A stretch of 64,000 bases of DNA from JBDSZL01 sp039925145 (GTDB lineage Bacteria > Acidobacteriota > Vicinamibacteria > Vicinamibacterales > SCN-69-37). The DNA lies in NCBI GenBank assembly GCA_039925145.1, contig JBDSZL010000073.1, positions 62,001 through 126,000 of the forward strand, given 5' to 3'. A program made the translations under genes and the position numbers. Shown piece by piece: positions 1-8,979 of the stretch (its first letter is position 1; every line of letters starts with the position of its first letter). Below the pieces are notes generated by a model. It was given only the letters and a program-made list of their open reading frames with translations. It was not told where the DNA came from and did not search any database.

Positions 1-1
1 G

Positions 2-1441
2 ACGGATGTCGGTGCGGTTGTCTACTCGAGCGCGTTCTCGTCCACGCCGTCGCCGCAGAACTTCACGACAGACCGCGCCAGGCTGCTGGCGGCCGTCAAT
101 CACCCATTCTTCGGAATGACGCCGGGGCCGGAGATCGACGCGACGCCCTCCGGTGCCGATGAATGTCACACGCGAGCTCTGGAGACGATTGCTCACGTCG
201 CAGAATCGCTTGCCGAGATTCCCCAGCGCCGCAAGAGTGTGTTCCTTATTGCGCGCACGCTGAGCTTTATGGCTCTCGGTCCCTGCGGTCTGCGGTTGAA
301 GACCGCGCGCGAACGAGCCTTTCGCGCGGTGGACGTGGCGAATGTGACGGTCCACGCCATCGATCCGTCGGGGTTGGAGTACGTCGAGCCGCAACTACGG
401 GCCGCCTTGCTCCAACGACAGGACAACTTGGCTGTTTTGCCGGATCGGACCGGTGGTCGGCTGGTTGCTAACACGAATGGGCAGGGACAGCTCGTGCCGA
501 CGATTTTCGACGAGAGCCGCTCGTACTATCTCCTTGGCTTCGAGCGCGCGAATGCCGCGAATGACGGCGAGTTTCACTCGATCGACGTCAAGGTCCGCCG
601 CCGTGATGTCAGTGTTCATGCTCGACGCGGATACTACGCACGGCCAGCCCACATGCCGGCAGTGCCGGCGTCGGACGAGCTGCTATCCGCGGCCGTGTCC
701 CGTCAACTGCCAAGCGATGACATCGCGCTCCGCGCGATTGCGACGCCCGTGGCGGAGATGGGTGGACAGACTGGTGCCGTTGCGGTGGTGGTTGCCGTTG
801 ATCCAGACCCGACGGGCGTCTCATCGAATCAATTTGACGTCAGCGTCACCGCTTTCGATGCTCGCGGCACGTCGGTGGGCAGCATCCGCCAGCAGGTCGA
901 GCTCGTTGGCTCGAAGGGCGAACCCTCCGAGATCCTCTCGCGCCTGTCATTGAAGCCCGGGATGTACGAGATTCGGGCTGCGGTTCGGGATCGTGCGAAG
1001 AACCGCACAGGAAGTGTCTACACCTACGTCGACGTGCCGAACTTCCTCAAGAGCGAACTATCTCTGTCGGGCGTCCTATTCGCTGCGCAACCGGCCTGGG
1101 CGGCAGGCCCGTCGGCCCTGTTCAGCGATCTGCCGATCGTGCCTACGACACAGCGGACGTTTCGGCGAACCGATCGGGTCACCGGATTTCTCAGCCTGCA
1201 TCAGACGGGCACGCCCAAATCGATCGCCGTCACGTTGCACATCACAGACGAACAGGGCCGGGCGTTGATCACCGATGCCAGTGCGATCGATGGGCGAGAC
1301 ATGGCGGGTTCACCGGCCACGGCGGACTACCGGTTTCGGCTGCCGGTCGCAAACCTGGCCAGCGGTGGTTATCTTCTGACCATTGAAGCCGCGGCCGGAA
1401 AACAGGTCCAACGGCGGGACATTAAGTTCACCGTGCGCTGA
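2..1441 (+). CDS. VWFA-related domain protein, 5' end outside window
   Basis: The reading frame is open from the left edge, so the annotated piece (479 codons) lacks its start; an internal ATG at 116 is not the true start. The middle, with SYYLLGF followed by a basic stretch and a GYYARP end, is the characteristic tail of the VWFA-related family that is expanded in Acidobacteriota (TIGR03436). The remaining roughly 250 residues look like beta-rich extracellular domains. Family members are usually secreted or surface proteins of unknown role. The metal-site part of the VWA domain would lie mostly upstream of the window, so it cannot be checked. The family call is good, the function unknown. 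Confidence 0.85.
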   Translation, partial: TDVGAVVYSSAFSSTPSPQNFTTDRARLLAAVNHPFFGMTPGPEIDATPSGADECHTRALETIAHVAESLAEIPQRRKSVFLIARTLSFMALGPCGLRLKTARERAFRAVDVANVTVHAIDPSGLEYVEPQLRAALLQRQDNLAVLPDRTGGRLVANTNGQGQLVPTIFDESRSYYLLGFERANAANDGEFHSIDVKVRRRDVSVHARRGYYARPAHMPAVPASDELLSAAVSRQLPSDDIALRAIATPVAEMGGQTGAVAVVVAVDPDPTGVSSNQFDVSVTAFDARGTSVGSIRQQVELVGSKGEPSEILSRLSLKPGMYEIRAAVRDRAKNRTGSVYTYVDVPNFLKSELSLSGVLFAAQPAWAAGPSALFSDLPIVPTTQRTFRRTDRVTGFLSLHQTGTPKSIAVTLHITDEQGRALITDASAIDGRDMAGSPATADYRFRLPVANLASGGYLLTIEAAAGKQVQRRDIKFTVR

Positions 1442-1684
1442 CTCGGCCCGAGCGATTCACAATGCCGAGCAAAACTCCAATAGGGGACACTTCGGTCACG
1501 TCCGCATCGGCCGCGGGACGCGGCGCTCTCCGCCTTCGTGTTGGTGCTCGGCTATCCTAGGCGCGCCCCTCGGCGCGGCGGTGCGGGGGGGCGTAGGAGG
1601 CGCGCTCGGCGCCGGCAGCGGAGCCATTATGGGCTCTTTCCGAGCCGGTGGGTGCTCTCTGCTGCTTGGAGCGTATAGGCCCGA

Positions 1685-2230
1685 ATGACGACTTCTTCTT
1701 GGGCGCTTGTCGTAACATTTGGCACGCTCGGTGCTGCGCTCGCGGTTATGGCCTACGGCACTTTGGCCAGGAACCGGTTCGGCATCAACATCAATTCTGT
1801 CGTATGCCCGCGATGCACCACGCATTTGCCTCGCACCCGGGAGCCAAACGGTCTTCGCCAGAAGCTTTGGGGCGGCTGGACGTGCCCTGTCTGCCGCGCA
1901 GAAATCGACAAGTGGGGGCGCGAACTGCCCAACGTACACGCTCCAAACAATCTCAGCGACGGGCATCGCGAGCCAAAACGTCGCTTCTTAAGTACACTGC
2001 GCGGATCGCTTACTTCGTACTTTGCAGTCACGATGTTCACGGGTTGGGACTTCTCCTTTCGCTACCCGTCGTCCGCGCCGGAATGGCTGTTGTACGTCAT
2101 ATTCGGAGCACTCGAGACCGCTGTTGCGGCACCGGCTATACACTTTGCTCTGGAATATTTGCGGCAGAAATTAGGCGAGCAGCCTAAAGGCGATAGCGAG
2201 TCGAATGGCCGTCCGTTCGGTACCGACTGA
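1685..2230 (+). CDS. Zinc-ribbon membrane protein, unknown function
   Basis: A 181-residue protein not recognised as a named family. It has an N-terminal hydrophobic helix (about residues 6-25), then two CxxC knuckles (C41/C44 and C67/C70) separated by a basic linker, as in a small zinc ribbon facing the cytoplasm, and a second membrane helix near residues 132-160. The C-terminus is polar. No strong ribosome site precedes the ATG, and the 240 bases before it hold nothing recognisable. It has lower GC and less biased codons than its neighbours, which may indicate a recent arrival. It stands alone, so context gives no role. Confidence 0.6.
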   Translation: MTTSSWALVVTFGTLGAALAVMAYGTLARNRFGININSVVCPRCTTHLPRTREPNGLRQKLWGGWTCPVCRAEIDKWGRELPNVHAPNNLSDGHREPKRRFLSTLRGSLTSYFAVTMFTGWDFSFRYPSSAPEWLLYVIFGALETAVAAPAIHFALEYLRQKLGEQPKGDSESNGRPFGTD

Positions 2231-2619
2231 CTAGACTAAGCAAGGTGTTCTCAAGAGGTGTTCTGCTCACGGAGCCACCCGCTACTGGAACATCGACGTG
2301 GACTTGACGGGGGCACCTCGGCCGGCACCTCAATCGTGGCAGGAACCTTCACGATCACCATCGTTCCCAGGGGTGATATCGCGCAGACTCCGACGGTCTC
2401 CGTGGACCAGAACGCCGCGAGGGCGGCGACGCAAAAGAGCGAATGCAGATTGCGCAAGATATCCGTTTTGATATCCCGCAGTACTGAAAACGAACGCTTG
2501 GTGTAGGCTTCCCCTATCCTGACGATCCGTAGTCGCAAAGGTCCGGCGCGCCTGAATCGCTGAGCTTGCACGCTCCGTTCTGGCGGCTGCAGTCCTCAAT
2601 GCCCGAGGGAGGGTTACGC
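2231..2619. other. Intergenic stretch without a supported gene
   Basis: About 390 bases between the zinc-ribbon protein and the CE15 esterase. Short frames exist on both strands, but none has a convincing ribosome site, recognisable domain or GC3 pattern. It presumably carries the promoter of the esterase. Base composition is less GC-rich than the genes around it. Confidence 0.4.
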
Positions 2620-4233
2620 ATGAACCGCACAATCACCCGCTCCGTCATCGGAGTCGCTGGAGTGCTGATGGTGCGGATGGCGGTTGTGCCCGCTGTCCAG
2701 ACGCAAAATGCCGCACCTGCGGCGTCCGGCCCAGTACAGCTCAGCCGCGATGAGGACTTCGCGCGAACGCGAGGTCTGCTCGGCATCGACACGCCACCGC
2801 CGGCTGGCGCGGTGAGCTCCAGCCCCGACACCTTTAACGAGTCGGTCGCAAATCCGTTTCCGACTCTGCCGGATCCCTTGAAGATGAACAACGGACAGCG
2901 GGTGACATCCGCGGCGATGTGGCGCGACCAGCGGCGTCCCGAGTTGATTGAAGTCTTCGAGCGGGAGATCTACGGCCGCACACCGAAGGTGACGCCCAAG
3001 GTGACCTGGACCGTGCTCAGTACGGCGAACGAGATGAACGGCAACGTACCGGTGATCACAAAGCAGCTCAACGGCCACGTCGACAACTCCGCCTTTCCCG
3101 GCATTACGGTGAACCTCAAGGCGTCCGTCAGCACACCCGCAGGTGCAACGGGTCCGGTGCCAGTCATTCTCTCGTTCACACCCGGTGGCGGCTTCGGTCG
3201 CGGCCGCGGCGGGGCTGATGCCGCGCCGCCGCCTGCATTCCCGCTAACGTCCAGTTGCGGCGTCACGGCACCGCCACCCACCCCTGCCGCCGGCGCGCCC
3301 GGAGCAGGACGCGCCCAAGGGGCCGCCGCCGTTCCCGGAGCCGCACGAGGGGCAGCCGGGCCAGGGGCGGGTGGAGTCGCGGCGGCGCCCGGAGCCGCAC
3401 GCGGTCCCGCAGCACCTTCGGGTCCCACCAACCAACAGCAGGCGCTGGCCCTCGGCTGGGGATACGCGTCTCTCGAGACCGCGTCGGTCCAGGCGGACAA
3501 CGCGCAGAGCCTGACGTGCGGCATCATCGGTCTCGTCAATAAAGGGCAGCCGAGGAAGGTGGACGACTGGGGCGTGCTCGCGGCATGGGCCTGGGGCGCA
3601 AGCCGGACGCTCGACTACTTTGAAACCGACAAGGCGGTCGACGCCACGCGTATCGGGATGTATGGGCATTCGCGCTGGGGCAAGGCGACGCTGCTCGCGT
3701 CGGTACTCGATACGCGCTTCGCGATTGCCTACGTCAGCTCGTCGGGCCAGGGCGGTGCCAAGCTGCACCGTCGCAAGTACGGTGAGACGGTCGATAATGT
3801 CGCCAGCACGTTCTACTACTGGATGGCCGGCAACTACATCAAATACGCAGGTAAGTGGGATTCGATTCCGGTTGATTCACACGAACTCGTGGCGCTCATG
3901 GCGCCGCGTCCGGTGTTCCTGAGCGTCGGCAACGATCCGCAGAAGAATCTCGACGGCACGATCGCCACGAGTGTGAACGCGCAGGGTCAGACGGTGGTCG
4001 CCCAGGTATACGACGCCTGGGCCGACCCGAAAGGAAGCTTTCTGGCTGCCGCGGCCGCCGCCCCAGTATACGAGCTGCTCGGAAAGAAGGGACTGGGCAT
4101 CAAAGACTTCCCTGCCGTCGACACCAAGGTGATCACCGGCGATATCGGATTTCACCAGCATCCTGGTGGCCACGTCTCTGGTCCGGCCTGGGAGACGTTC
4201 TACACGTTCGCCAGCCGTCACCTGAAGAAGTAA
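2620..4233 (+). CDS. CE15 glucuronoyl esterase-like secreted hydrolase
   Basis: Start chosen at the ATG preceded by GAGGGAGGG and followed by a signal peptide (MNRTITRS..., hydrophobic to about residue 28); a frame-compatible ATG 54 bases earlier would destroy the signal. The 537-residue protein has the alpha/beta-hydrolase signature of bacterial carbohydrate esterase family 15: GHSRWGKA with the nucleophile Ser351, the SSGQGGAKLHRRKYGE block, an APRP segment and the late HQHPGGH with likely catalytic His518. CE15 enzymes cleave ester links between lignin and glucuronoxylan. Residues 219-271 are an Ala/Gly/Pro-rich insert between strand and nucleophile elbow, absent from the typical fold and probably a surface loop. 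A hairpin terminator follows directly. Confidence 0.85.
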   Translation: MNRTITRSVIGVAGVLMVRMAVVPAVQTQNAAPAASGPVQLSRDEDFARTRGLLGIDTPPPAGAVSSSPDTFNESVANPFPTLPDPLKMNNGQRVTSAAMWRDQRRPELIEVFEREIYGRTPKVTPKVTWTVLSTANEMNGNVPVITKQLNGHVDNSAFPGITVNLKASVSTPAGATGPVPVILSFTPGGGFGRGRGGADAAPPPAFPLTSSCGVTAPPPTPAAGAPGAGRAQGAAAVPGAARGAAGPGAGGVAAAPGAARGPAAPSGPTNQQQALALGWGYASLETASVQADNAQSLTCGIIGLVNKGQPRKVDDWGVLAAWAWGASRTLDYFETDKAVDATRIGMYGHSRWGKATLLASVLDTRFAIAYVSSSGQGGAKLHRRKYGETVDNVASTFYYWMAGNYIKYAGKWDSIPVDSHELVALMAPRPVFLSVGNDPQKNLDGTIATSVNAQGQTVVAQVYDAWADPKGSFLAAAAAAPVYELLGKKGLGIKDFPAVDTKVITGDIGFHQHPGGHVSGPAWETFYTFASRHLKK

Positions 4234-4241
4234 CGACGATG

Positions 4242-4269
4242 GAATCGGGCGCCGCATGGCGCCCGATTC
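4242..4269 (+). terminator. Perfect 12-bp hairpin after the CE15 gene
   Basis: GAATCGGGCGCC and its exact reverse complement flank a GCAT loop, 8 bases after the esterase stop. The arms are 12 bp without mismatch. Only two T residues follow, so it is a hairpin terminator without a long U tract. It separates the esterase from the DUF4440 fragment. Confidence 0.8.
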
Positions 4270-4479
4270 TTGACGCACTGGGACAAACCCGTGCAGGAAT
4301 TCATCGTCAGTGGCGACTGGGCGTTCGAGCGCTATTCGTACAAGTCCACTGACACCCCGCTCGCCGGTGGTGCCGCCGTTGAGGACACAGGCTGGGGCCT
4401 GGTGATCTACCACCACGACACGGATGGCAAATGGCGCATCGCCCGTGACTCCTGGGGACCGGATCATCCCGCCAGGTGA
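4270..4479 (+). pseudogene. DUF4440/SnoaL-like C-terminal fragment
   Basis: The frame is open from the stop of the esterase (4234) to 4479, with only a TTG at 4270 as possible start. Its product reads like the last half of an NTF2-like DUF4440 protein: a VSGDWAFERYSY strand, a DTGWGLVIYHHD strand and DGKWRIARDSWGPD at the end. The usual family length is 120-150 residues; about 69 are left. The N-terminal helices are missing and the fragment starts inside the terminator of the preceding gene, so it is most likely a relic. A short functional protein cannot be excluded. Confidence 0.6.
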
Positions 4480-4611
4480 CAGCGCGATAGAGTGTGCATC
4501 GCCGCCCTGAGCGCGCCTCGACCAACCCAGTGTTCACGCGATTACGCGGGGACCCGTGGCCTTCTGCACCAAGTCACGCGACGCCGACTCCCCTTCGATA
4601 TCATCGCCCAG

Positions 4612-5274
4612 ATGATCGACGCCATTCTCTGGGACAACGACGGCATCCTGGTGGACACCGAACACGTCTACTTCCAGGCGACCCAGCATGTGCTGCGCTC
4701 GGTGGGCGTGCCGCTGAGCGAAGCGGATTACCTCGATCTGTTTCTCGTGCAGGGCAAGGGTGCGTGGCATCTGGCCGAGGCGCATGGCGTGCCCGCAGGC
4801 GATCTCGATCGGCTGCGTGACGAGCGCAACGCGCTTTACGGACGATGGTTGGCCGACGCACCTCGACTGATCCCTGGCGTCGACAGGGTGCTCGAGAGTC
4901 TGCACGTCCGCTACACGATGGGCGTCGTCACGAGTTCGCGCCGCGATCATTTCGACGTCATCCATCGGAACACGAATCTCTTGCAGTACTTCGACTTCGC
5001 GATCACGTCCGACGACTGCACTCGCGTCAAACCGGATCCTGAGCCTTACCGCCGCGCCATCGAGAGGACTGGTTTCGATGTCTCCCGCTGCGTGGCTGTC
5101 GAAGACTCCCAGCGTGGTCTCCAGGCGGCCATTGCCGCGGGCCTCGACTGTCTCGTCATTCCCACCGCGTTGACCCGAAGCTGCGCATTCGTCGGCGCGC
5201 TCCGCGTGCTCGAGAGCATTGACGAGGTGCCGGAGGCCGTCGCGGCGCTGGCTACGTCCAAGCGGAGCGGATGA
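4612..5274 (+). CDS. HAD-superfamily hydrolase, subfamily IA
   Basis: A 220-residue protein starting at the ATG just before MIDAILWDNDG. Motif I is DNDGILVDTE, where the first Asp is the nucleophile and the second the acid/base; the T usually after DG is replaced by I. Motif II is the VVTSSRR segment, motif III the lysine in RVKPDPEPY, and motif IV is VEDSQRGLQAA. The helical cap between motifs I and II is of the beta-phosphoglucomutase/phosphoglycolate phosphatase type. The substrate cannot be told; sugar phosphates are common for this group. It is followed 51 bases later by a GNAT gene on the same strand. Confidence 0.85.
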   Translation: MIDAILWDNDGILVDTEHVYFQATQHVLRSVGVPLSEADYLDLFLVQGKGAWHLAEAHGVPAGDLDRLRDERNALYGRWLADAPRLIPGVDRVLESLHVRYTMGVVTSSRRDHFDVIHRNTNLLQYFDFAITSDDCTRVKPDPEPYRRAIERTGFDVSRCVAVEDSQRGLQAAIAAGLDCLVIPTALTRSCAFVGALRVLESIDEVPEAVAALATSKRSG

Positions 5275-5325
5275 GATGGCGGCGCTTGGATTGTTCGTTG
5301 ATGCAGGCCGCCTCATACTGTCGCG

Positions 5326-5865
5326 GTGACACCAGCTCTCGAAACGGCGCGACTGCTGCTGCGACCGTTGGCCGTTGCCGATGCTGGCCAAATCCAGGAG
5401 ATCTTTCCGCAGTGGGACGTCGTGCGGTTTCTCGCGGCCACGGTCCCGTGGCCCTATCCGGGAGACGGTGCGCTGTCGTTCTGTCGCGACCACGCACTAC
5501 CAGCCATCGAGCGCGGCGATGAGTGGGTCTGGACGATCCGGCTGAAGGCCCATCCCGAAGGCGTCATTGGTTTGATCCATCTCATGCGCGGCTCCGACAA
5601 CAACCGGGGATTCTGGATCGGTCCGCGCTTGCAGCGGCTCGGACTAATGACCGAGGCCTGTGACGCGGTGACGACCTATTGGTTCAAGGTGTTGAAGTTC
5701 CCGCTGCTTCGCGCACCCAAAGCAGCCGCTAACATCGCGTCGCGACGGATATCAGAACACCAAGGGATGCGGCTGGTCGCGACCGACGAGCGGGATTACG
5801 TCTCGGGCCGATTGGCCACGGAGGTCTGGGAAATCACGGCCGACGAGTGGAACGCTCGGCGGTGA
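5326..5865 (+). CDS. RimJ/RimL-type GNAT N-acetyltransferase
   Basis: A 179-residue protein with a GTG start. It begins with the typical LETARLLLRPL entry strand and continues with GVIGLIHLMRG, GFWIGPRLQRLGLMTEA (the pyrophosphate-binding turn and helix of acetyl-CoA binding) and a late SRRISEHQGMRLV segment. This is the Acetyltransf_3 branch that modifies N-terminal amines of ribosomal proteins or small molecules; the acceptor is unknown. It may be co-transcribed with the HAD gene 51 bases upstream. Confidence 0.85.
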   Translation: MTPALETARLLLRPLAVADAGQIQEIFPQWDVVRFLAATVPWPYPGDGALSFCRDHALPAIERGDEWVWTIRLKAHPEGVIGLIHLMRGSDNNRGFWIGPRLQRLGLMTEACDAVTTYWFKVLKFPLLRAPKAAANIASRRISEHQGMRLVATDERDYVSGRLATEVWEITADEWNARR

Positions 5866-5936
5866 GGTAGCCCTTCGGCCTGATCCAGTCCACCCGAAAC
5901 GGCCGATGTCATTCTCTTGCCCGTCGGGCGGTCGGA

Positions 5937-7097
5937 TCAGAACGCCGACGCGATGAGTTGCACGCTGGTCGCGAGACCTAGATTTCCGACCACGAACAGC
6001 GGCCAGAACGACCTGTCGCGAGGGAGCGACAGATTGAACGCGAGAGTGAGAGGCAGAAGGACTCGGAGGTAGGCGCCCAGCCAGATCTCGCCCTTCATGA
6101 TCAGCATCAGGCCCGCGAAGGCGACACCCACGCGCCACCACGCACTGCGCCAGCGATGAAGGGCCACGACATACAGCGCTTGTGCGGTCACGCCAACGAA
6201 CGCGAACCAGGGCAGCGCGCGGACCGAGATGAACCCGGTGCGGCGAGCTACGCGAAACAGCCGGTGCCATGCCTCCTGGTACGCCACAAAAGGCATCGTC
6301 AACTGATCCAGTGACTGGGTTACCAGAGAACGGTAGATCGAGCGCAGGTAGTCGAGCCACAACAGCGTCGGTAGAACGACCAGAAGGCCGGCGCCCATTG
6401 CGATCAGCAGCGTTCGAAGCGCCAAGCGGCGCGGGAGGATGGACACGCCGGCCAACAGGTTCGTCTCTCGCGCCAGTCCGGCGATGCCGAGCACTATCGA
6501 CCCGAGCCACGGCCGCCCGCGCTCGATCGCCTCGACACCCATAGCGAGGACAAGGGCACTGGGACCGTCAATCAGCGCCATCCTCGTGGAGTCGAGCATG
6601 CCTGGAGTGAAGAGACAGGCCACCCAGACCAGGAGATCCTCCACTGTGTTGGTCGCCAGCCGCCGACGCAGCCAGATGGCGAACGCCGCCCAGAACAGCA
6701 CGTTCTGCACGCAGTAGGCCTGCACCACCCAGAACGGCCGGCCCAGCCCGAGCAGCCATGCCGTCCACGAGAACAGGATGCGGCGCGCCCGAAAGGGTGG
6801 GGAATCCAGAGCCGTGTCTATCGACGGATCGCGCAGCAGCGGGTCGACCGCGAGCTGCGCGTAATACTGTCCGTCGTAACCGCCGCCGGGGTGCACGTAG
6901 ACCGGAATGTCATGCATTGCATGCACCCGCAGGTCAGCACTGCGTTGCGTGAAGAGCAGCACATACGTGAAGCCGAAGCCCGATCGATAGAACGACGCGA
7001 ACCACGCAAGGAACAGGCACACGAATGCGATTCTGATGGCCCGAAAGAGCCACGCCTGTCGGTGAGACGACGCCCCCCTCGGGTGGGGCGGTGTCAT
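5937..7097 (-). CDS. Multi-span membrane protein, glycosyltransferase-like
   Basis: A 386-residue integral membrane protein with about nine hydrophobic segments. The start is placed at the ATG that overlaps the stop of the upstream gene as ATGA; longer frames read through that gene. After the first helix there is a periplasmic loop with HPGGGYDGQYY. The loop motif YDGQYY after TM1 and the helix layout recall GT-C-type or related lipid-linked sugar transferases. No family is certain. It is translationally coupled to the lipoprotein-like gene before it, which suggests that both work at the cell envelope. Confidence 0.7.
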   Translation of the reverse strand: MTPPHPRGASSHRQAWLFRAIRIAFVCLFLAWFASFYRSGFGFTYVLLFTQRSADLRVHAMHDIPVYVHPGGGYDGQYYAQLAVDPLLRDPSIDTALDSPPFRARRILFSWTAWLLGLGRPFWVVQAYCVQNVLFWAAFAIWLRRRLATNTVEDLLVWVACLFTPGMLDSTRMALIDGPSALVLAMGVEAIERGRPWLGSIVLGIAGLARETNLLAGVSILPRRLALRTLLIAMGAGLLVVLPTLLWLDYLRSIYRSLVTQSLDQLTMPFVAYQEAWHRLFRVARRTGFISVRALPWFAFVGVTAQALYVVALHRWRSAWWRVGVAFAGLMLIMKGEIWLGAYLRVLLPLTLAFNLSLPRDRSFWPLFVVGNLGLATSVQLIASAF

Positions 7098-7714
7098 CGG
7101 CCCGCCCCGTTGATCTGCGGTGTCGCCCACAAGGCGCGCAGTGAGTCTGGGCTCGTCGGCGCCGTTGGATAGGCGTTCAGCACGATTTCCCAGGCCAGCG
7201 ACGAGGGACGGTAGAACAGACTCCACTGCCAACCCGCGTACCGTTTTAGATCGAGTTCGACGGCTTGCCATGCGGGGCTGTCACCGGCGAGGACCGTGCG
7301 GTCGAGCAGCTGCTCGTAGGTGCGCCCATCCGAAATCCCCACACGGAACGCCACGCCCAAGGTCGACGGTGAGTCTGCTCCGGCTTCGACGGCGAGCGCG
7401 GAGGCCAACGTCGCGCCTTGCGGGATACGCACGTGGAAAATGATTCGGGATGGGACTCGGACCGACAAGCTGCGTCGAGCGTCGCCTCCGTGCGATGCGA
7501 CAACCACCTGCACCGCACCGGGCGGGCGGTTGATTGGCCGAACCTCCGCGCGAGACAGCTCGGTCAGCAGGTCGACGCAACACGCCGCGGGCTGACTGGC
7601 ACGGCTGCACCCCATCGATGAGACGCAGAGAAGTATCGCGAGCGCCGCCGTCACGGCTGCAAGCGCAGCGAGGGCCGCGCTCAGGCGTGCTGTATCAGCG
7701 AGAGATCGAGACAT
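7094..7714 (-). CDS. Predicted lipoprotein/exported protein, unknown function
   Basis: A 206-residue protein with a hydrophobic N-terminal segment (about residues 10-35) ending in SSMGCSRAS, a plausible lipobox with Cys36. The mature part is beta-rich with no motif I recognise: RIIFHVRIPQGATL and VAFRVGISDG resemble a jelly-roll carbohydrate-binding or concanavalin-like layer, and WQAVELDLKRYAGWQW fits one edge. It is coupled by ATGA to the multi-span membrane protein. This pairing of a beta-sandwich exported protein with a GT-C-like membrane protein is its only functional hint. Confidence 0.65.
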   Translation of the reverse strand: MSRSLADTARLSAALAALAAVTAALAILLCVSSMGCSRASQPAACCVDLLTELSRAEVRPINRPPGAVQVVVASHGGDARRSLSVRVPSRIIFHVRIPQGATLASALAVEAGADSPSTLGVAFRVGISDGRTYEQLLDRTVLAGDSPAWQAVELDLKRYAGWQWSLFYRPSSLAWEIVLNAYPTAPTSPDSLRALWATPQINGAGR

Positions 7715-7786
7715 CAGTGAAACTGGCGCACCCTGAATTACGGTCGGCCCATTGAGAAAACCACGATCTGACTCGCCCGGTGAACG

Positions 7787-8977
7787 CTACCGGCGCCTCG
7801 TCGTCAGCCGCACGCCGGTCCGCAACGTATCGGGCGGATACACGACGACCACGGCGCCCTCGTCGATGCCGCTCGAGACTTCTGCTTCGGCATCGTTGCG
7901 GTGTCCGAGCACAACCGGTCGCACGTCCGCGCGCCCGTCGACGACCGCATACACGGCCCAACCCTCGCCCTGCCTGAACAGACTGCCCGGCGGAGCCTTG
8001 ACCACGGCGTCGGACTTCCAGAGCACGACCCGCACCTCCACCCCGAAGTTGTCTCCCAGCACGGCGACCTCGGACGTGCCGTCGAAGTCGATACGCACGT
8101 TGACCCGTTGCTCTTCGACGCCCAGCGCGGACACCTTGGTGAACGCCGCCGGCTCAACGCGACGCACGCGACCGTGCAGCACGTGGCTGCCGCCCCAGTG
8201 ATCGATCAGCACTTCGGCACCAGGAACGATTTTTACGGCATCGGCGGAGAGGAAGTCCGCCACGATTTCGAGCGCCGAGGCGTCCCCGATCTCGAGAAGC
8301 GGCTCCCCCGCCGGCACGACGCTCTCGCTCTCGCGATACCGCTTCAGCACCACGCCGTCGACCGGCGAGACGATGGCGTACTCGCGTCCTGCCGACATCG
8401 GCGCGCGCGGCGCCAGGCGAGCACGCGCCACCTCCACCTCATGTTCGGCCTGCGCGATGGCGTACTCGGCGGCTCGGACGTTCTCCACAGCGGTCTGCAA
8501 CTCGGCCTCACGCGCATCGAGCTCTTCGCGTGGCAGCGCACCGCCCCCCGCCAATGTCCGCGTGCGTGCGGTCTGCTGCCCGACGCGATCCCGCATGGCG
8601 ACGGCCCGGTTGTATTCCGCGCGCACGCGCCCGACGACCGCTTCGGCCGAGCGCTCCGCGGCCTCACCTTCCGCCCGTGAGCGGGCGTCGATCGGAACGG
8701 GAGCCGCCGCGCGCAGCGTCGCGACCGCCATGCCCTTTTTGACCCGGTCGCCGGCCTGCAGTTCGATCCGCCGCACTTCCCCAGGCATCGGCGCGGTGAC
8801 CACGAAACGGTGCCGGACCCGCGTTTCGCCGTCCTCATCGAGCGTCACCATCAGCGGCCCGCGCGTGACGACGGCGGTGTCCACTTCCTGAGCCCTCGGC
8901 CATGCGGCAACCGCTACCAGGACGCCGACGATCAGCACGCCGCCGATCGCTTTGCCGTTGCGCAACAGACGCACCAT
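7787..8977 (-). CDS. HlyD-family periplasmic adaptor of an ABC exporter
   Basis: A 396-residue membrane-fusion protein. There is one N-terminal membrane anchor (about residues 10-28), a lipoyl/barrel-sandwich half (VVTAPMPGEVRRIELQAGDRV), a long Ala/Glu/Arg-rich coiled-coil hairpin (about 90-195), then the second lipoyl half (IVSPVDGVVLKRY) and beta-barrel domain. Such adaptors bridge inner-membrane permeases to an outer-membrane channel. It is the last gene of a three-gene operon and starts 2 bases after the permease stop, so its partner is the adjacent FtsX-type permease. The substrate is unknown. Confidence 0.9.
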   Translation of the reverse strand: MVRLLRNGKAIGGVLIVGVLVAVAAWPRAQEVDTAVVTRGPLMVTLDEDGETRVRHRFVVTAPMPGEVRRIELQAGDRVKKGMAVATLRAAAPVPIDARSRAEGEAAERSAEAVVGRVRAEYNRAVAMRDRVGQQTARTRTLAGGGALPREELDAREAELQTAVENVRAAEYAIAQAEHEVEVARARLAPRAPMSAGREYAIVSPVDGVVLKRYRESESVVPAGEPLLEIGDASALEIVADFLSADAVKIVPGAEVLIDHWGGSHVLHGRVRRVEPAAFTKVSALGVEEQRVNVRIDFDGTSEVAVLGDNFGVEVRVVLWKSDAVVKAPPGSLFRQGEGWAVYAVVDGRADVRPVVLGHRNDAEAEVSSGIDEGAVVVVYPPDTLRTGVRLTTRRR

Positions 8978-8979
8978 CG

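Noticed and set aside
4534..5493. 319-codon minus-strand frame opposite the HAD and GNAT genes
   Set aside because: Shadow of two well-supported genes; composition dominated by Arg and Ala.
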